64,000 nucleotides of DNA from Oenococcus sicerae (lineage in GTDB: Bacteria; Bacillota; Bacilli; Lactobacillales; Lactobacillaceae). The position numbers were made by a program, and so were the translations under genes. The stretch's first letter is position 1. Each line of letters starts with the position of its first letter. This document shows, in pieces, positions 18,804 to 27,457 of the stretch. The stretch is from NCBI RefSeq assembly GCF_004102045.2, contig NZ_CP029684.2:434001-498000 (forward strand). Reading direction: 5' to 3'. Under the pieces are notes generated by a model. It was given only the letters and a program-made list of their open reading frames with translations. It ran no database searches and was not told the DNA's origin.

Positions 18804-19817
18804 ATGATGCCAACGACGATAAGAGAAATTGCAAAATTAGCGGATGTTTCATCTGGGACAGTATCACGAGTCCTAAATGATGATCCGACCTTGTCCGTGA
18901 CCGAAAAAACACGGGCACGCGTAAAAAAAATCGCCAATGACTTGGCATACCATCATTCTGCAAACAGCCAAAAGAAAAATACGCTTGTAACTGTCGCGAT
19001 CGTGACCAGCATGTCTGAACAACGTGAAATTGACGATCCCTATTGGCGAAATATTCATCAAGGCATTAAAAACGCTGCTCAAAAACAGGATATTAAAATT
19101 GGCCCCATTATTCGTTTGACAGATGGTTTGGGAAAAGTCAATTTGTCTCATTTTTCAGCCGTGATCGTGACTGGCGATACCTCAGCCGATGCAATTAAAA
19201 AAATAAAAAAAATGAATCAAAATTTAGTTCTTGTTGATGCCCGCAGTCGTTTTTCTGACATTGATATCGTTCAGCCTGATTTAAGCAATATGACAGAAAG
19301 AATTTTAAATGAACTGCATCAGACTGGACGGCAAAATATTGCTTTCATTGGTGGAAACAACGAACAAATCAATTTGGACGGCAAAATTGAATCTGTTTTG
19401 ACAGATAGCCGGACTGACGTATACGAAAAGTGGGTTCAGCAGCACAAAAAAGCTAAAAAAATGCTCGTTGGCAACTGGACTGCCCAGGCAGGAACAATTG
19501 CAGCAAAACAGTTGCTGGCACAGGCTCAGCCCTTCGATGCCTTACTAGTAGCCTCAGATGCGATCGCAGTTGGCGCGATCAAAGTTTTACAAGAAGCAGG
19601 CTTTGTGATCGGTCAAGATATATCTATTGTCAGCTTTGATGATCTGGCCTTAGTTGCCTACCTCAATCCTTCTTTGACAACTGTTAATTTGCCACAACAC
19701 GCTCTTGGGTCTGCAGCATTGCAGCAAGCTAAAGAGTTGGCCGATCGAGACAGAACTTGGACCAAATGGACAACGATCCCGAGCAAATTGATTTATCGTG
19801 ATTCTTTTCAAAAATAA
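18804..19817 (+). CDS. LacI/GalR-family transcriptional regulator of the lac locus
   Basis: Sugar-responsive repressor, 337 aa. Residues 4-55 form the LacI HTH and hinge (TIREIAKLADVSSGTVSRVL), followed by a periplasmic-binding-protein-like effector domain ending with SIVSFDDLALVAYLNPSLTT, the family hallmark. It starts behind GGAG with 4 bases of spacing and is divergent from lacS. By position it should repress lacSZ and respond to a galactoside, but the effector is inferred. A strong terminator follows. Confidence 0.92.
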   Translation: MMPTTIREIAKLADVSSGTVSRVLNDDPTLSVTEKTRARVKKIANDLAYHHSANSQKKNTLVTVAIVTSMSEQREIDDPYWRNIHQGIKNAAQKQDIKIGPIIRLTDGLGKVNLSHFSAVIVTGDTSADAIKKIKKMNQNLVLVDARSRFSDIDIVQPDLSNMTERILNELHQTGRQNIAFIGGNNEQINLDGKIESVLTDSRTDVYEKWVQQHKKAKKMLVGNWTAQAGTIAAKQLLAQAQPFDALLVASDAIAVGAIKVLQEAGFVIGQDISIVSFDDLALVAYLNPSLTTVNLPQHALGSAALQQAKELADRDRTWTKWTTIPSKLIYRDSFQK

Positions 19818-19846
19818 AAAAACGACCATACACAGGTCGTTTTTTA
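19816..19846 (+). terminator. Terminator after the lac regulator
   Basis: AAAAAACGACC and GGTCGTTTTTT form perfect 11-base arms with a 7-base loop; the symmetric A and T runs let it also serve the minus-strand butA gene. Confidence 0.9.
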
Positions 19847-19868
19847 TTATCTTCCATAAATAATTTGT

Positions 19869-20642
19869 TTAAGAAAACTTAATGCCGCCATCAACAGCGA
19901 TTGATTGTCCGGTAATATAATCACTTTCACTGCCAGACAAAAAGCTAACAAGTTTGGCAACATCCTCAGGCTCTTCGCCTCGACCCAAGAGAATACCGTC
20001 GATGAAGGCTTGACGAGTCGAACCCAAAGGCACATTTTTGCGCTCAGAAAAACGAGCATCGATCTCATCCCACATTGGGGTCAATACGATACCAGGGTTA
20101 TAAGCGTTGACACGGATCTTATCGACGGCCAATTCCTTGGCAGATGCTTGCACTAAACCACGAGTTGCAAATTTAGTAGCAGAATAGATTCCCAACATTT
20201 CAAAGCCTTCCATACCGGCAATGGATGAAGCGAGAATGATCGAACCACCATCATTTGTCTTGCGCATTAATTTTGGTGCTGTTTGCAAAGCCCAGATCTG
20301 CGACTTCAAATTAATATTCAAAACATTATCCACGGCTTCTTGCGGCGTTCCCTCAACTGTATCAACCCAATCGATCCCAGCATTAGCAACAAAAACATCC
20401 AAACGGCCAAATTCTGAATCTGCTTTTTCAATCAGTTTTTCATTAACTAAACGATCAGAAACATCACCAGCAAAAGTCGCTGCGGTGCCGCCGGCAGCCT
20501 TGATTTTATCAGCCACTTTGTCAAGCTTCGATTGAGTCCGGCCGTTAATGATCACTGAATAGCCGTCTTTAGCCAATCGCAAAGCGATTCCTTCTCCAAT
20601 ACCTTGTCCACCACCAGTAATAATTGCAACTTTCTTAGTCAT
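19869..20642 (-). CDS. butA: Acetoin/diacetyl reductase (SDR family)
   Basis: Short-chain dehydrogenase of 257 aa close to the (S)-acetoin-forming diacetyl reductases (ButA/BudC), which use NADH to reduce diacetyl and acetoin. The cofactor loop is TGGGQGIGEGIA, NAG lies near residue 90, and the active site is Ser in ILASSIAG with YSATK. The C-terminal ITGQSIAVDGG is standard. In lactic acid bacteria it works as an electron sink from pyruvate. It is a single-gene unit; substrate assignment is by overall family resemblance. Confidence 0.85.
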   Translation of the reverse strand: MTKKVAIITGGGQGIGEGIALRLAKDGYSVIINGRTQSKLDKVADKIKAAGGTAATFAGDVSDRLVNEKLIEKADSEFGRLDVFVANAGIDWVDTVEGTPQEAVDNVLNINLKSQIWALQTAPKLMRKTNDGGSIILASSIAGMEGFEMLGIYSATKFATRGLVQASAKELAVDKIRVNAYNPGIVLTPMWDEIDARFSERKNVPLGSTRQAFIDGILLGRGEEPEDVAKLVSFLSGSESDYITGQSIAVDGGIKFS

Positions 20643-20743
20643 AATCGTCTCGCATCCTTTGTATGTTATTTCACAAAAATTATTATACTATATTTTTCAC
20701 AAGAAACAAGCAAGCGCTCCCCTTAGGTCAATTAATTTTCAGA

Positions 20744-21106
20744 TCATTCATCAACATCAATTGATTTAGAGACGTGCCGTCCCGAGTGGTCCTCGCCCAG
20801 CAAAACATGATCAACATGTGCCAGCAGCTGATTTAACGTATCGATGATATGAGGATCATCCAATTGATAATAAATTGATTTGCCAATACGCTCTTGACTG
20901 ATCAATTCATAGGCACGTAATTTTTGCAACTGATGCGAAACGGTTGACTGCTCAGATCCTAAGGCTTGAATAAGTTCGCTGACATTCAAACGTGACTGCC
21001 CAAGCAAATTCAAAATTTGTATACGGGTTGGGTTGGCCAGTACCTTAGCAATTCTTGCTGCCTCATCAATTTTGGCCTGATGAATCAATTTTAATGTTTC
21101 CGACAT
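20744..21106 (-). CDS. ArsR/SmtB-family metal sensor, CzrA-like
   Basis: Winged-helix repressor of 120 aa with recognition region SELIQALGSEQSTVSHQLQKLR. The last helix contains DPH followed by ten residues and HVDH. This is the exact D-x-H-(10)-H-x2-H spacing of the alpha-5 zinc/cobalt site of CzrA and SmtB. The N-terminal cysteine cluster of CadC-type cadmium/lead sensors is absent. It is therefore predicted to sense zinc or cobalt, and cadmium only secondarily. It lies 9 bases after cadD and probably represses both through the palindrome at 21742-21765. Confidence 0.88.
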   Translation of the reverse strand: MSETLKLIHQAKIDEAARIAKVLANPTRIQILNLLGQSRLNVSELIQALGSEQSTVSHQLQKLRAYELISQERIGKSIYYQLDDPHIIDTLNQLLAHVDHVLLGEDHSGRHVSKSIDVDE

Positions 21107-21115
21107 GCCTCTATT

Positions 21116-21713
21116 CTAAAACAAAGCAAGCAAGTGGCTGATCGTACCAGCTTCAAGCAAAATGTATAAGCCTAAAATACTATAAATAATTAGCTGAAAC
21201 AGGCCTTCATAACGATTCAAAATTTGAGAAACAGCTGCGATCGCTGTAATTTTTAGTGCCATCAATGATACAAGCGACAAAAGCAGTAAGAACATAATTA
21301 ATACGGCTGGCAAATAGAAAAAATTCATGTTTGCAAAAAGAGGTATATAAATAGCCAAGTTATCAGCACCGCAGGTCGTCAAAGTCAACACGACGACGTC
21401 GCGAATTAAATGAGTATCAGACGACTTGATTTTTTCAGTCTCGCTTTCCTTGACTACAAGGCCCTTAATGCCTATCAAAATAGGAAAGATGCCCAAAAGA
21501 CCCAGCAGCCATTCATCAGGCACGAATTTCAAAACACAAGCCAGTAATAAACTAAAAAAAATCAAAATAGCATTGCCAATGAGTTCACCAATGAAAATAC
21601 GGCGGTGGGAACTCACCGTCGTGTGGTTTGCAAAAATTGCCAGCAGCACAAAGAAATAATCGGAAGTCGTCCCAATAATAGGACAGAAAAGCAGTTGTTA
21701 AAAACGCTAGCAT
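21116..21713 (-). pseudogene. cadD: CadD-family heavy-metal transporter, frameshifted near the start
   Basis: The main frame (to the stop at 21116) gives about 180 residues of a CadD-type membrane transporter, including the hallmark TTCGADNLAIYIPLFA and an I-L-I-G-I-K-G motif. Its N-terminus lies in another frame. From ATG 21713 the sequence reads MLAFLTTAFLSY, and one base later the main frame continues IGTTSDYFFVLLAIFA. The extra base is near 21677 in TATTATTGGG. Removing one T restores a full-length protein of about 200 aa. Either the gene is inactive, phase-variable or truncated from a weak GTG at 21649, or there is a sequencing error. Confidence 0.75.
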
Positions 21714-21741
21714 TGATAATGCCTGATATATGTCATATATA

Positions 21742-21765
21742 ACATATGTATATATTAGCATATGT
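21742..21765. promoter_or_regulatory. Operator of the cadD/metal-sensor unit
   Basis: ACATATG and CATATGT are perfect 7-base arms with a 10-base AT-rich centre, 28 bases upstream of the cadD ATG. Overlapping partial repeats (ATATATGTCATATAT) lie next to it. Length and symmetry resemble ArsR/SmtB operators. Confidence 0.6.
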
Positions 21766-21779
21766 AAGAGATGCCAAAA

Positions 21780-22478
21780 CTAACGTATCATGATGCTGTC
21801 AGTTTTGTGTTTGCTTGTCTTGTGAACGATAATATCGGCTTGAGCCTTAGTTGGTTCGATAAATTCCTTTAAATTTTTTAAATTTGTCTGTTGCCAAGTC
21901 TGTTCAATCAAAGGCATCAGTTGCGGAATCGGCATTTTGGACAGTTGATAATAAAAACTAGCCGGATCGTTTTTAGCCGCCTGTATAAAAGCCAGTGTCC
22001 GTTTCAAAAACCACTGATAAATGAGTTTTTCATCTGCGTCGACATAAACTGAAATATCATAATCTCGGACTTGCAAGGCAGTCACACCCTCAATGATCAA
22101 GATTTTTGGTCGTGTGATCTTTTCAAATTCTCCCTTTGCAATATCATTGGCTGCTAAAGAATACTTTGGAATCAAAATGTTTTGAGATCCGGCACGGAAT
22201 TGTGAAATAGCAGCGTGCAGACCTTGGAGATCGTAACTGTCTGGAAAACCTTTTTTATCAAACAAACCACGATCATGCAATTCCTGGTTGGAAAAAATAA
22301 AAGCATCTACGGAAATAACAGCAGTCGTTAACTCTGGAAATGCTTGGCTCAAATCTTGGGCCAGCTGATTAGCTATAGTTGTTTTACCAACTGCGACCGA
22401 TCCAGTCACAGCAACGACGTAAAACTTTTCCCAATTGGCTTTGTAGCTTTTTAGAATTTCATCGGCTAATTTAGACAT
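21780..22478 (-). CDS. coaA: Short type I pantothenate kinase, copy 1
   Basis: Phosphorylates pantothenate, the first step to CoA. It is 232 aa, while usual CoaA has about 305-315; about 80 N-terminal residues are missing and the catalytic core is kept. P-loop GSVAVGKT is near residue 26, followed by SVDAFIFSNQEL, KGFPDSYDL, IPKYSLAANDI, IIEGVTAL and YVDADEKLIYQWFLKR. A second copy lies at 30275-31012. Both share the same 5' flank, in which CATAAT ends 6 bases before the start and no ribosome-binding site is visible. It stands apart from coaBC. Confidence 0.85.
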   Translation of the reverse strand: MSKLADEILKSYKANWEKFYVVAVTGSVAVGKTTIANQLAQDLSQAFPELTTAVISVDAFIFSNQELHDRGLFDKKGFPDSYDLQGLHAAISQFRAGSQNILIPKYSLAANDIAKGEFEKITRPKILIIEGVTALQVRDYDISVYVDADEKLIYQWFLKRTLAFIQAAKNDPASFYYQLSKMPIPQLMPLIEQTWQQTNLKNLKEFIEPTKAQADIIVHKTSKHKTDSIMIR

Positions 22479-22498
22479 TATTTCATTATGCAGCTAAA

Positions 22499-23332
22499 TT
22501 AAGCAATTAAACGAGTTCGGCGAATTTCATGGCCGTCCTTATCCAGGATCAAAACATTCAAGGCTGCTTCCATGTCAGCTGAATGTGAACCGCCATCAAT
22601 ATCATAACGGATCCAATCATCGGGATTATGTTTCATTGCGACAATCGGATTTTTGCCATTAGCTGACAAAAAATAAGTCGGTGTATGTCCAGCAACGATC
22701 ACTTTATCTGTTGTATTAACATGCCAGATCGAATCAACCACAGACCGTTCGCTTGGATCATACAATGAAGCCTTGGCAGTCTCGCTAAAGAAATAAGGCT
22801 CGCGAATCCAAATCAAATCATCAACGGCTGTTTCATGATAATCCGACTGTTGCCAATCAATCCCGGCATGAACAAATAGTCGGTGCTGGTCTTCAATACC
22901 ATAAGGCATCGCATCCAGAAAATCGATATAATCTGCATACTTTTCCAGCAGTTCCGTCTTTGTGAGCTCGATATTGATATCATTAGCCGTTAATCCCAAT
23001 CGTGCTTGTGTTTCCAGCATACCGTTGTGGCCCCAATTGAAAAATTTTTGTGAATCACCGATCGCTGTGCCATAAAGCATATCATCGTGATTGCCGTGAA
23101 TAGCCAAAGCACCGTGATGCTTGACCTGGTCCATGACAAAATTAATCACTTTGATCGGTTCATGCGTATTACTGCCATTCGCATCTGTATAATCACCAAG
23201 AAAAATTAAGGTATAGGCTGATTGACCATATTCTGGCAGATTGACAATTTGTTTCAAAGCCTGCCAATTCTCATGGATATCCGAGACCAGAATCACTTTG
23301 TTCAACTCATTATGGCTTTCAAATTTATTCAT
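22499..23332 (-). CDS. Calcineurin-like metallophosphoesterase
   Basis: Metal-dependent phosphoesterase of about 277 aa. The metal ligands are visible as LVSDIHENW, LGDYTD, IHGNHDD, the later HAGIDW and VAGHTP, the full MPP-superfamily set. It resembles serine/threonine-phosphatase-like and diadenosine-tetraphosphatase-like bacterial enzymes; the substrate is unknown. The open frame extends upstream to 23455, but those residues look non-conserved and no ribosome-binding site marks any start, so ATG 23332 is a best guess. It ends 20 bases before coaA copy 1. Confidence 0.8.
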   Translation of the reverse strand: MNKFESHNELNKVILVSDIHENWQALKQIVNLPEYGQSAYTLIFLGDYTDANGSNTHEPIKVINFVMDQVKHHGALAIHGNHDDMLYGTAIGDSQKFFNWGHNGMLETQARLGLTANDINIELTKTELLEKYADYIDFLDAMPYGIEDQHRLFVHAGIDWQQSDYHETAVDDLIWIREPYFFSETAKASLYDPSERSVVDSIWHVNTTDKVIVAGHTPTYFLSANGKNPIVAMKHNPDDWIRYDIDGGSHSADMEAALNVLILDKDGHEIRRTRLIA

Positions 23333-23454
23333 CAAAACATATTTTAATCGTATTAAAGACTTCTTCGATTTTTTTGTCAAACTAGTTGCCATTAGCTGCT
23401 GATCACAAGTTAAAAAGGTCTTGCCATTGAGAAAAAAATTGTAAAAAAATAACA

Positions 23455-23593
23455 TTGCTACTTGAACGTTCGTATATTTATAAGCTATCCTTCTTTTAGG
23501 CTATTTAGTAGTGCATTTGAAAGGATATTCCGAATGATATGCTGGAAATCTCGGATAGTGTGAAGCTTTAGCTAATCAAGTGAGGAGAGTTTT
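23455..23593 (+). promoter_or_regulatory. Promoter and leader of the nucleoside ABC operon
   Basis: TTGCTA (23455-23460), 17 bases and TTATAA (23478-23483) form a plausible promoter. The spacer holds the palindrome GAACGTTC, close to half a PurR box. The leader of roughly 100 bases has paired segments CTATCC (23485) with GGATAG (23553) and CCGA with TCGG inside, so some RNA structure is possible. No known purine riboswitch core is seen. Confidence 0.4.
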
Positions 23594-24679
23594 ATGAATC
23601 GTTTTCGTTGGACTATTGTCGGAATAGTCGTAGTAATCGTTGCAGCAATCGGTGTTTATCTAGGTGTGAATCACGGTAAGACAAGTTCTAGCAACAACTC
23701 AAGTAAAAAATCAGTTGCTATTATTACCGATACCGGAGGGATTGATGATCATTCATTCAACCAATCTGCATGGGAAGGCTTGCAGAAATATGGTAAGCAG
23801 GAAGGCTTGTCAAAAGGAAATGGCGGTTATAACTATTTCCAGAGTAATGACGAGTCTGATTACAAGCCAAATATTAATTCTGCTGTCCAAGCAAAGTTTG
23901 ACACAATCTTTGGAATTGGCTATTCCTTAGAAAACGCTGTTAAGCAGGCAGCAAAACAAAATCCAAAAATCAATTTCGCCATTATTGACGATGTGATTCC
24001 TAATATCAAAAATGTTGTTTCTGTCACATTCCATACTGAGCAGTCTTCATACTTGGCTGGCGTAGCTGCAGCAAAAGCATCCAAGACTCAAAAAATCGGT
24101 TTCATTGGTGGTGTCAAAGGTGATGTTATCGATACTTTCCAGGCCGGCTATGTCGCTGGTGCGAAATCCGTTAATAAAAATATTCGAATCGATGTACAAT
24201 ATGCAAACTCATTCGCTGACGCTGCTCAAGGCAAGACGATCGCTTCAGCCATGTATGCTAATGGTGATGATGTGATCTTTACAGCAGCCGGCGGTACGGG
24301 CAATGGTGTCTTTGCACAAGCAAAAGCTTTGAACCAAAAACAATCCGCTGATAAAAAAGTCTGGGTCATCGGTGTTGATCGTGATCAAAAAGCAGACGGT
24401 AGTTATACGGATAAAGATGGCAAAAAAGCTAACTTTACTCTAGCTTCAGCTGTCAAGGAAGTCGGACAGTCTTTGATCGATATTTCTAAAAAAGCACAGG
24501 CTGGCAAATTCCCTGGTGGCAAGATCGTTAGTTTCGGTTTCAAACAAAAAGGTGTTTACCTTGCTAAAGATTCAATGACCGCAAGTGTTTGGTCAGCTGT
24601 TCAAGCGGCTCAAAAGAAAGTTGAATCTGGTTCCGTTAAAGTTCCCGTTCATCCAAAATCTTACGCTTCAGTACAATAA
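23594..24679 (+). CDS. bmpA: BMP-family nucleoside-binding protein
   Basis: Extracellular purine-nucleoside-binding protein of the BmpA/PnrA (Med) family, 361 aa, feeding the ABC genes downstream. The binding-protein core starts with VAIITDTGGIDDHSFNQSAWEG and contains IDVQYANSF and TAAGGTGNGVFAQ. The N-terminus has a long hydrophobic segment (TIVGIVVVIVAAIGVYLGV) followed by a Ser/Asn-rich linker but no lipobox cysteine, so it seems membrane-anchored by an uncleaved helix. This is unusual for the family, which is normally lipid-anchored. GAGGAGAG precedes the ATG. Confidence 0.92.
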   Translation: MNRFRWTIVGIVVVIVAAIGVYLGVNHGKTSSSNNSSKKSVAIITDTGGIDDHSFNQSAWEGLQKYGKQEGLSKGNGGYNYFQSNDESDYKPNINSAVQAKFDTIFGIGYSLENAVKQAAKQNPKINFAIIDDVIPNIKNVVSVTFHTEQSSYLAGVAAAKASKTQKIGFIGGVKGDVIDTFQAGYVAGAKSVNKNIRIDVQYANSFADAAQGKTIASAMYANGDDVIFTAAGGTGNGVFAQAKALNQKQSADKKVWVIGVDRDQKADGSYTDKDGKKANFTLASAVKEVGQSLIDISKKAQAGKFPGGKIVSFGFKQKGVYLAKDSMTASVWSAVQAAQKKVESGSVKVPVHPKSYASVQ

Positions 24680-24743
24680 TCTTAATGCTCATTTGGCTAT
24701 TGGCGGGTGAGCCTACATAATAGTAAGAATACGTGAGGAAAAC

Positions 24744-26321
24744 ATGGTAAAACAAACCACAGAAGAAATTCCAGCAATTGAAATGAAGCACATCGTCAAA
24801 AAATTTGGTGATTTTGCAGCCAATGACGACATCAATTTAGATGTGAAAAATGGTGAGATTCATGCTTTGCTAGGAGAAAATGGTGCCGGAAAATCGACGC
24901 TAATGAATATCTTGTCGGGACTATTGCAACCAACTTCCGGCGAGATATTTTTGCGAGGAAAACAGATCAAGATCAAGGATCCTGCGGCGGCCGCTAAACT
25001 TGGTATTGGTATGGTTCATCAGCATTTTATGCTGATCGATGCCTTCACAGTTGCTGAAAATATCATTCTTGGTGCAGAAACAACTAAAGGCCTATTTTTA
25101 GATTTAAAAACGGCTAAAAAAGAAATTCAAACACTAGTCGATAAATATAAACTGGCCGTTGATCCCGATGCCCTGGTCTCGGATATTTCTGTCGGTCAGC
25201 AGCAACGTGTGGAAATTCTAAAAACACTTTACCGTAAGGCCGATGTTTTGATTTTTGATGAACCAACAGCCGTTTTAACGCCGCAAGAGATTCAAGAATT
25301 GATCGTTATCATGAAAAACTTAGCCGCTGAAGGCAAAGCTGTCATCTTGATCACCCATAAACTCGAAGAGATTCGTCAAGCTGCTGACCGAGTCACAGTG
25401 ATTCGCGCTGGAAAATCATATGAGACCTTTGATGCTAAGAATGTTTCGGCCCTGACGCTAGCCGAAAAGATGGTTGGTCGCAAAGTATCCTTTACAACTG
25501 AAAAAACAGTTGCAAAACCTGGCCGCAATATTCTCGAAATTAAAAATTTATCCGTTAAAAATGCCGAAGACGTTACAAAAGTTGATGGTCTTTCTCTCAC
25601 AATTCGAGCTGGCGAAATCATTGGTGTTGCCGGAATTGATGGTAACGGACAAACGGAACTCGTCCAAGCAATCACGGGTCTGTCTCATTGCCAAGCCGGA
25701 CAAGTCATCTTAGATGGTGATGATATTACAAATAAAAGTCCAAGAAAGATCATCAAAGCCGGCACATCGCATATTCCCGAAGATCGCTTGCGTCACGGAC
25801 TCGAGATGGATATGTCACTTGCTTATAATCTCGTGATTCAGAGTTTTTATGAAGCACCCTATGCCAAAATGGGTATTTTGCAGTGGCCCGCGATTGCTGA
25901 TCACGCCAATAAATTAGTTAAACAATTTGATGTCAAAATCACCTCAATTGAAGAAGCTGCTGGATCCTTATCAGGCGGTAACCAGCAAAAAGCCGTAGTG
26001 GCACGAGAGCTTTCACGAGATTCTAAGTTAGTCGTGGCTGCACAACCAACTCGCGGTTTAGATGTAGGCGCGATCGAATATATTCATAAACAGTTGGCCA
26101 ATCAACGCGATCTTGGCAAGGCAATTCTGCTGGTCAGCTTTGAACTGGATGAGATCCTAGATCTGTCCGACAAAATTGCTGTTATTTCTTCTGGCAAGAT
26201 CATCGGTATCGTTGATGCCAAAAATACGACAAAAGAAGAACTTGGTTTGATGATGACAGGACTGAGTGTTTCCGATGCTCAAAAAGAACTAGCAACAGCT
26301 AAGACAGAGGTGAAGCAATGA
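24744..26321 (+). CDS. nupO: Nucleoside ABC importer ATP-binding protein
   Basis: Double ABC ATPase of 525 aa like sugar/nucleoside importers (NupO/RbsA type). The N-terminal cassette has GENGAGKSTLMNIL, signature ISVGQQQRVEILK and FDEPTAVLTPQE. The C-terminal cassette has a degenerate Walker A (GIDGNGQTEL) and signature LSGGNQQKAVVARELS, as is normal for this family. It is the second gene of bmpA-nupO-nupP-nupQ and overlaps nupP by 4 bases. Confidence 0.93.
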   Translation: MVKQTTEEIPAIEMKHIVKKFGDFAANDDINLDVKNGEIHALLGENGAGKSTLMNILSGLLQPTSGEIFLRGKQIKIKDPAAAAKLGIGMVHQHFMLIDAFTVAENIILGAETTKGLFLDLKTAKKEIQTLVDKYKLAVDPDALVSDISVGQQQRVEILKTLYRKADVLIFDEPTAVLTPQEIQELIVIMKNLAAEGKAVILITHKLEEIRQAADRVTVIRAGKSYETFDAKNVSALTLAEKMVGRKVSFTTEKTVAKPGRNILEIKNLSVKNAEDVTKVDGLSLTIRAGEIIGVAGIDGNGQTELVQAITGLSHCQAGQVILDGDDITNKSPRKIIKAGTSHIPEDRLRHGLEMDMSLAYNLVIQSFYEAPYAKMGILQWPAIADHANKLVKQFDVKITSIEEAAGSLSGGNQQKAVVARELSRDSKLVVAAQPTRGLDVGAIEYIHKQLANQRDLGKAILLVSFELDEILDLSDKIAVISSGKIIGIVDAKNTTKEELGLMMTGLSVSDAQKELATAKTEVKQ

Positions 26322-27457
26322 AAACGACAAATAATAAGATCATGATCGCGGTACTCTCAGTTCTGTTTGGCCTAATTGCCGGTGCTTTGATCATGTTGTT
26401 TTTTGGCTATAATCCAATTGCTGGATACGGCTCCTTGATCAGCTCTGCCTTTGGCACGCCGCAAAATATCGGAGAAATTTTTTCACAGATGACACCTCTG
26501 ATCCTGACCGGGCTTTCCTTTCTCGTTGCTCAGCAGGCTGGATTTTTTAATATTGGTATGTCTGGCCAATTGTATGCTGCCTGGGTCGGCAGCGTTTGGT
26601 TCGCTTTATCTTTTCCACAGCTGCCCAGTTTCGTGATCGTGCTTGGAGCTAGTGTTGTCGGTGTCGGACTTGGTGCGATTGCAGGATTTATTCCAGGAGT
26701 TTTGCGAGCCAAATTCGGTGCCTCAGAAGTAATTATCACAATCATGATGAATTACGTGATCCTGTATTTGGCCAATGATGCTATCACCAGTGGTTTTCCA
26801 AATTCAATCAAGCAGACAGTCGATTCTAGCAATCAAGTCGGCAACCATGGCGGAATTAGCCTCAAGTGGCTCTCTGACTTAACTAATCAATCATCAATTT
26901 CAGCTGGTATTTTTATCGCGATTATCGCAACACTCTTAATTTGGTTCGTTATGAAGAAGACGACCTTAGGTTATTCAATTGAGGCTGTTGGTAAAAACGC
27001 CGATGCAGCTAAATATGCCGGCATCAACGAAAAGGCGACTCAAATCTGGGCTATGACTCTTTCGGGTGCTTTATCAGGACTTGGCGGTGTTACTGAGGGC
27101 CTTGGCCATTATGGCAACGTCTTTGTCCAAAACTCAACACCAGAGACGGGATTCAACGGTATGGCTGTGGCTTTATTAGGATCGGGGTCCTTTCTCGGTG
27201 TTGTTTTAGCGGCAGCTTTATTTTCAGCTCTGACGGTCGGTGGTGCTGGTATGCCAAACATTTCTGGCGTACCAACTGAACTTGTCTCGATCGTGATCGC
27301 CTTAATTATTTTCTTTGTTGGAACTGGCTATTTAATTGATCTGCTGATCGAGAAAATTAAAAGCGCTGATAACGCTTCTTCTAATAAAAGTTCAGGCGGC
27401 GGCACTAAAGGTCGAAAAAAGCAGTTAGCAGAAACTAAAAAGGAGGCTCAGGTATGA
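26318..27457 (+). CDS. nupP: Nucleoside ABC importer permease 1
   Basis: Membrane subunit of 379 aa in the BPD_transp_2 family, with 9-10 helices and conserved QAGFFNIGMSGQLY, GASEVIITIMMNY and AVGKNADAAKYAGIN motifs. The last 35 residues are charged and rich in Ser, Lys and Gly (SSNKSSGGGTKGRKKQ), a cytoplasmic tail longer than usual. It overlaps its neighbours by 4 bases on both sides, which indicates tight coupling. Confidence 0.92.
   Translation: MKTTNNKIMIAVLSVLFGLIAGALIMLFFGYNPIAGYGSLISSAFGTPQNIGEIFSQMTPLILTGLSFLVAQQAGFFNIGMSGQLYAAWVGSVWFALSFPQLPSFVIVLGASVVGVGLGAIAGFIPGVLRAKFGASEVIITIMMNYVILYLANDAITSGFPNSIKQTVDSSNQVGNHGGISLKWLSDLTNQSSISAGIFIAIIATLLIWFVMKKTTLGYSIEAVGKNADAAKYAGINEKATQIWAMTLSGALSGLGGVTEGLGHYGNVFVQNSTPETGFNGMAVALLGSGSFLGVVLAAALFSALTVGGAGMPNISGVPTELVSIVIALIIFFVGTGYLIDLLIEKIKSADNASSNKSSGGGTKGRKKQLAETKKEAQV

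Noticed and set aside
20700-20730. cre-like AAGCGCT upstream of butA
   Set aside because: Matches only the central part of the consensus with at least two mismatches outside; too weak to list as a feature.
23484-23590. Purine riboswitch before bmpA
   Set aside because: The conserved three-way-junction sequences are absent; only generic pairing was found.
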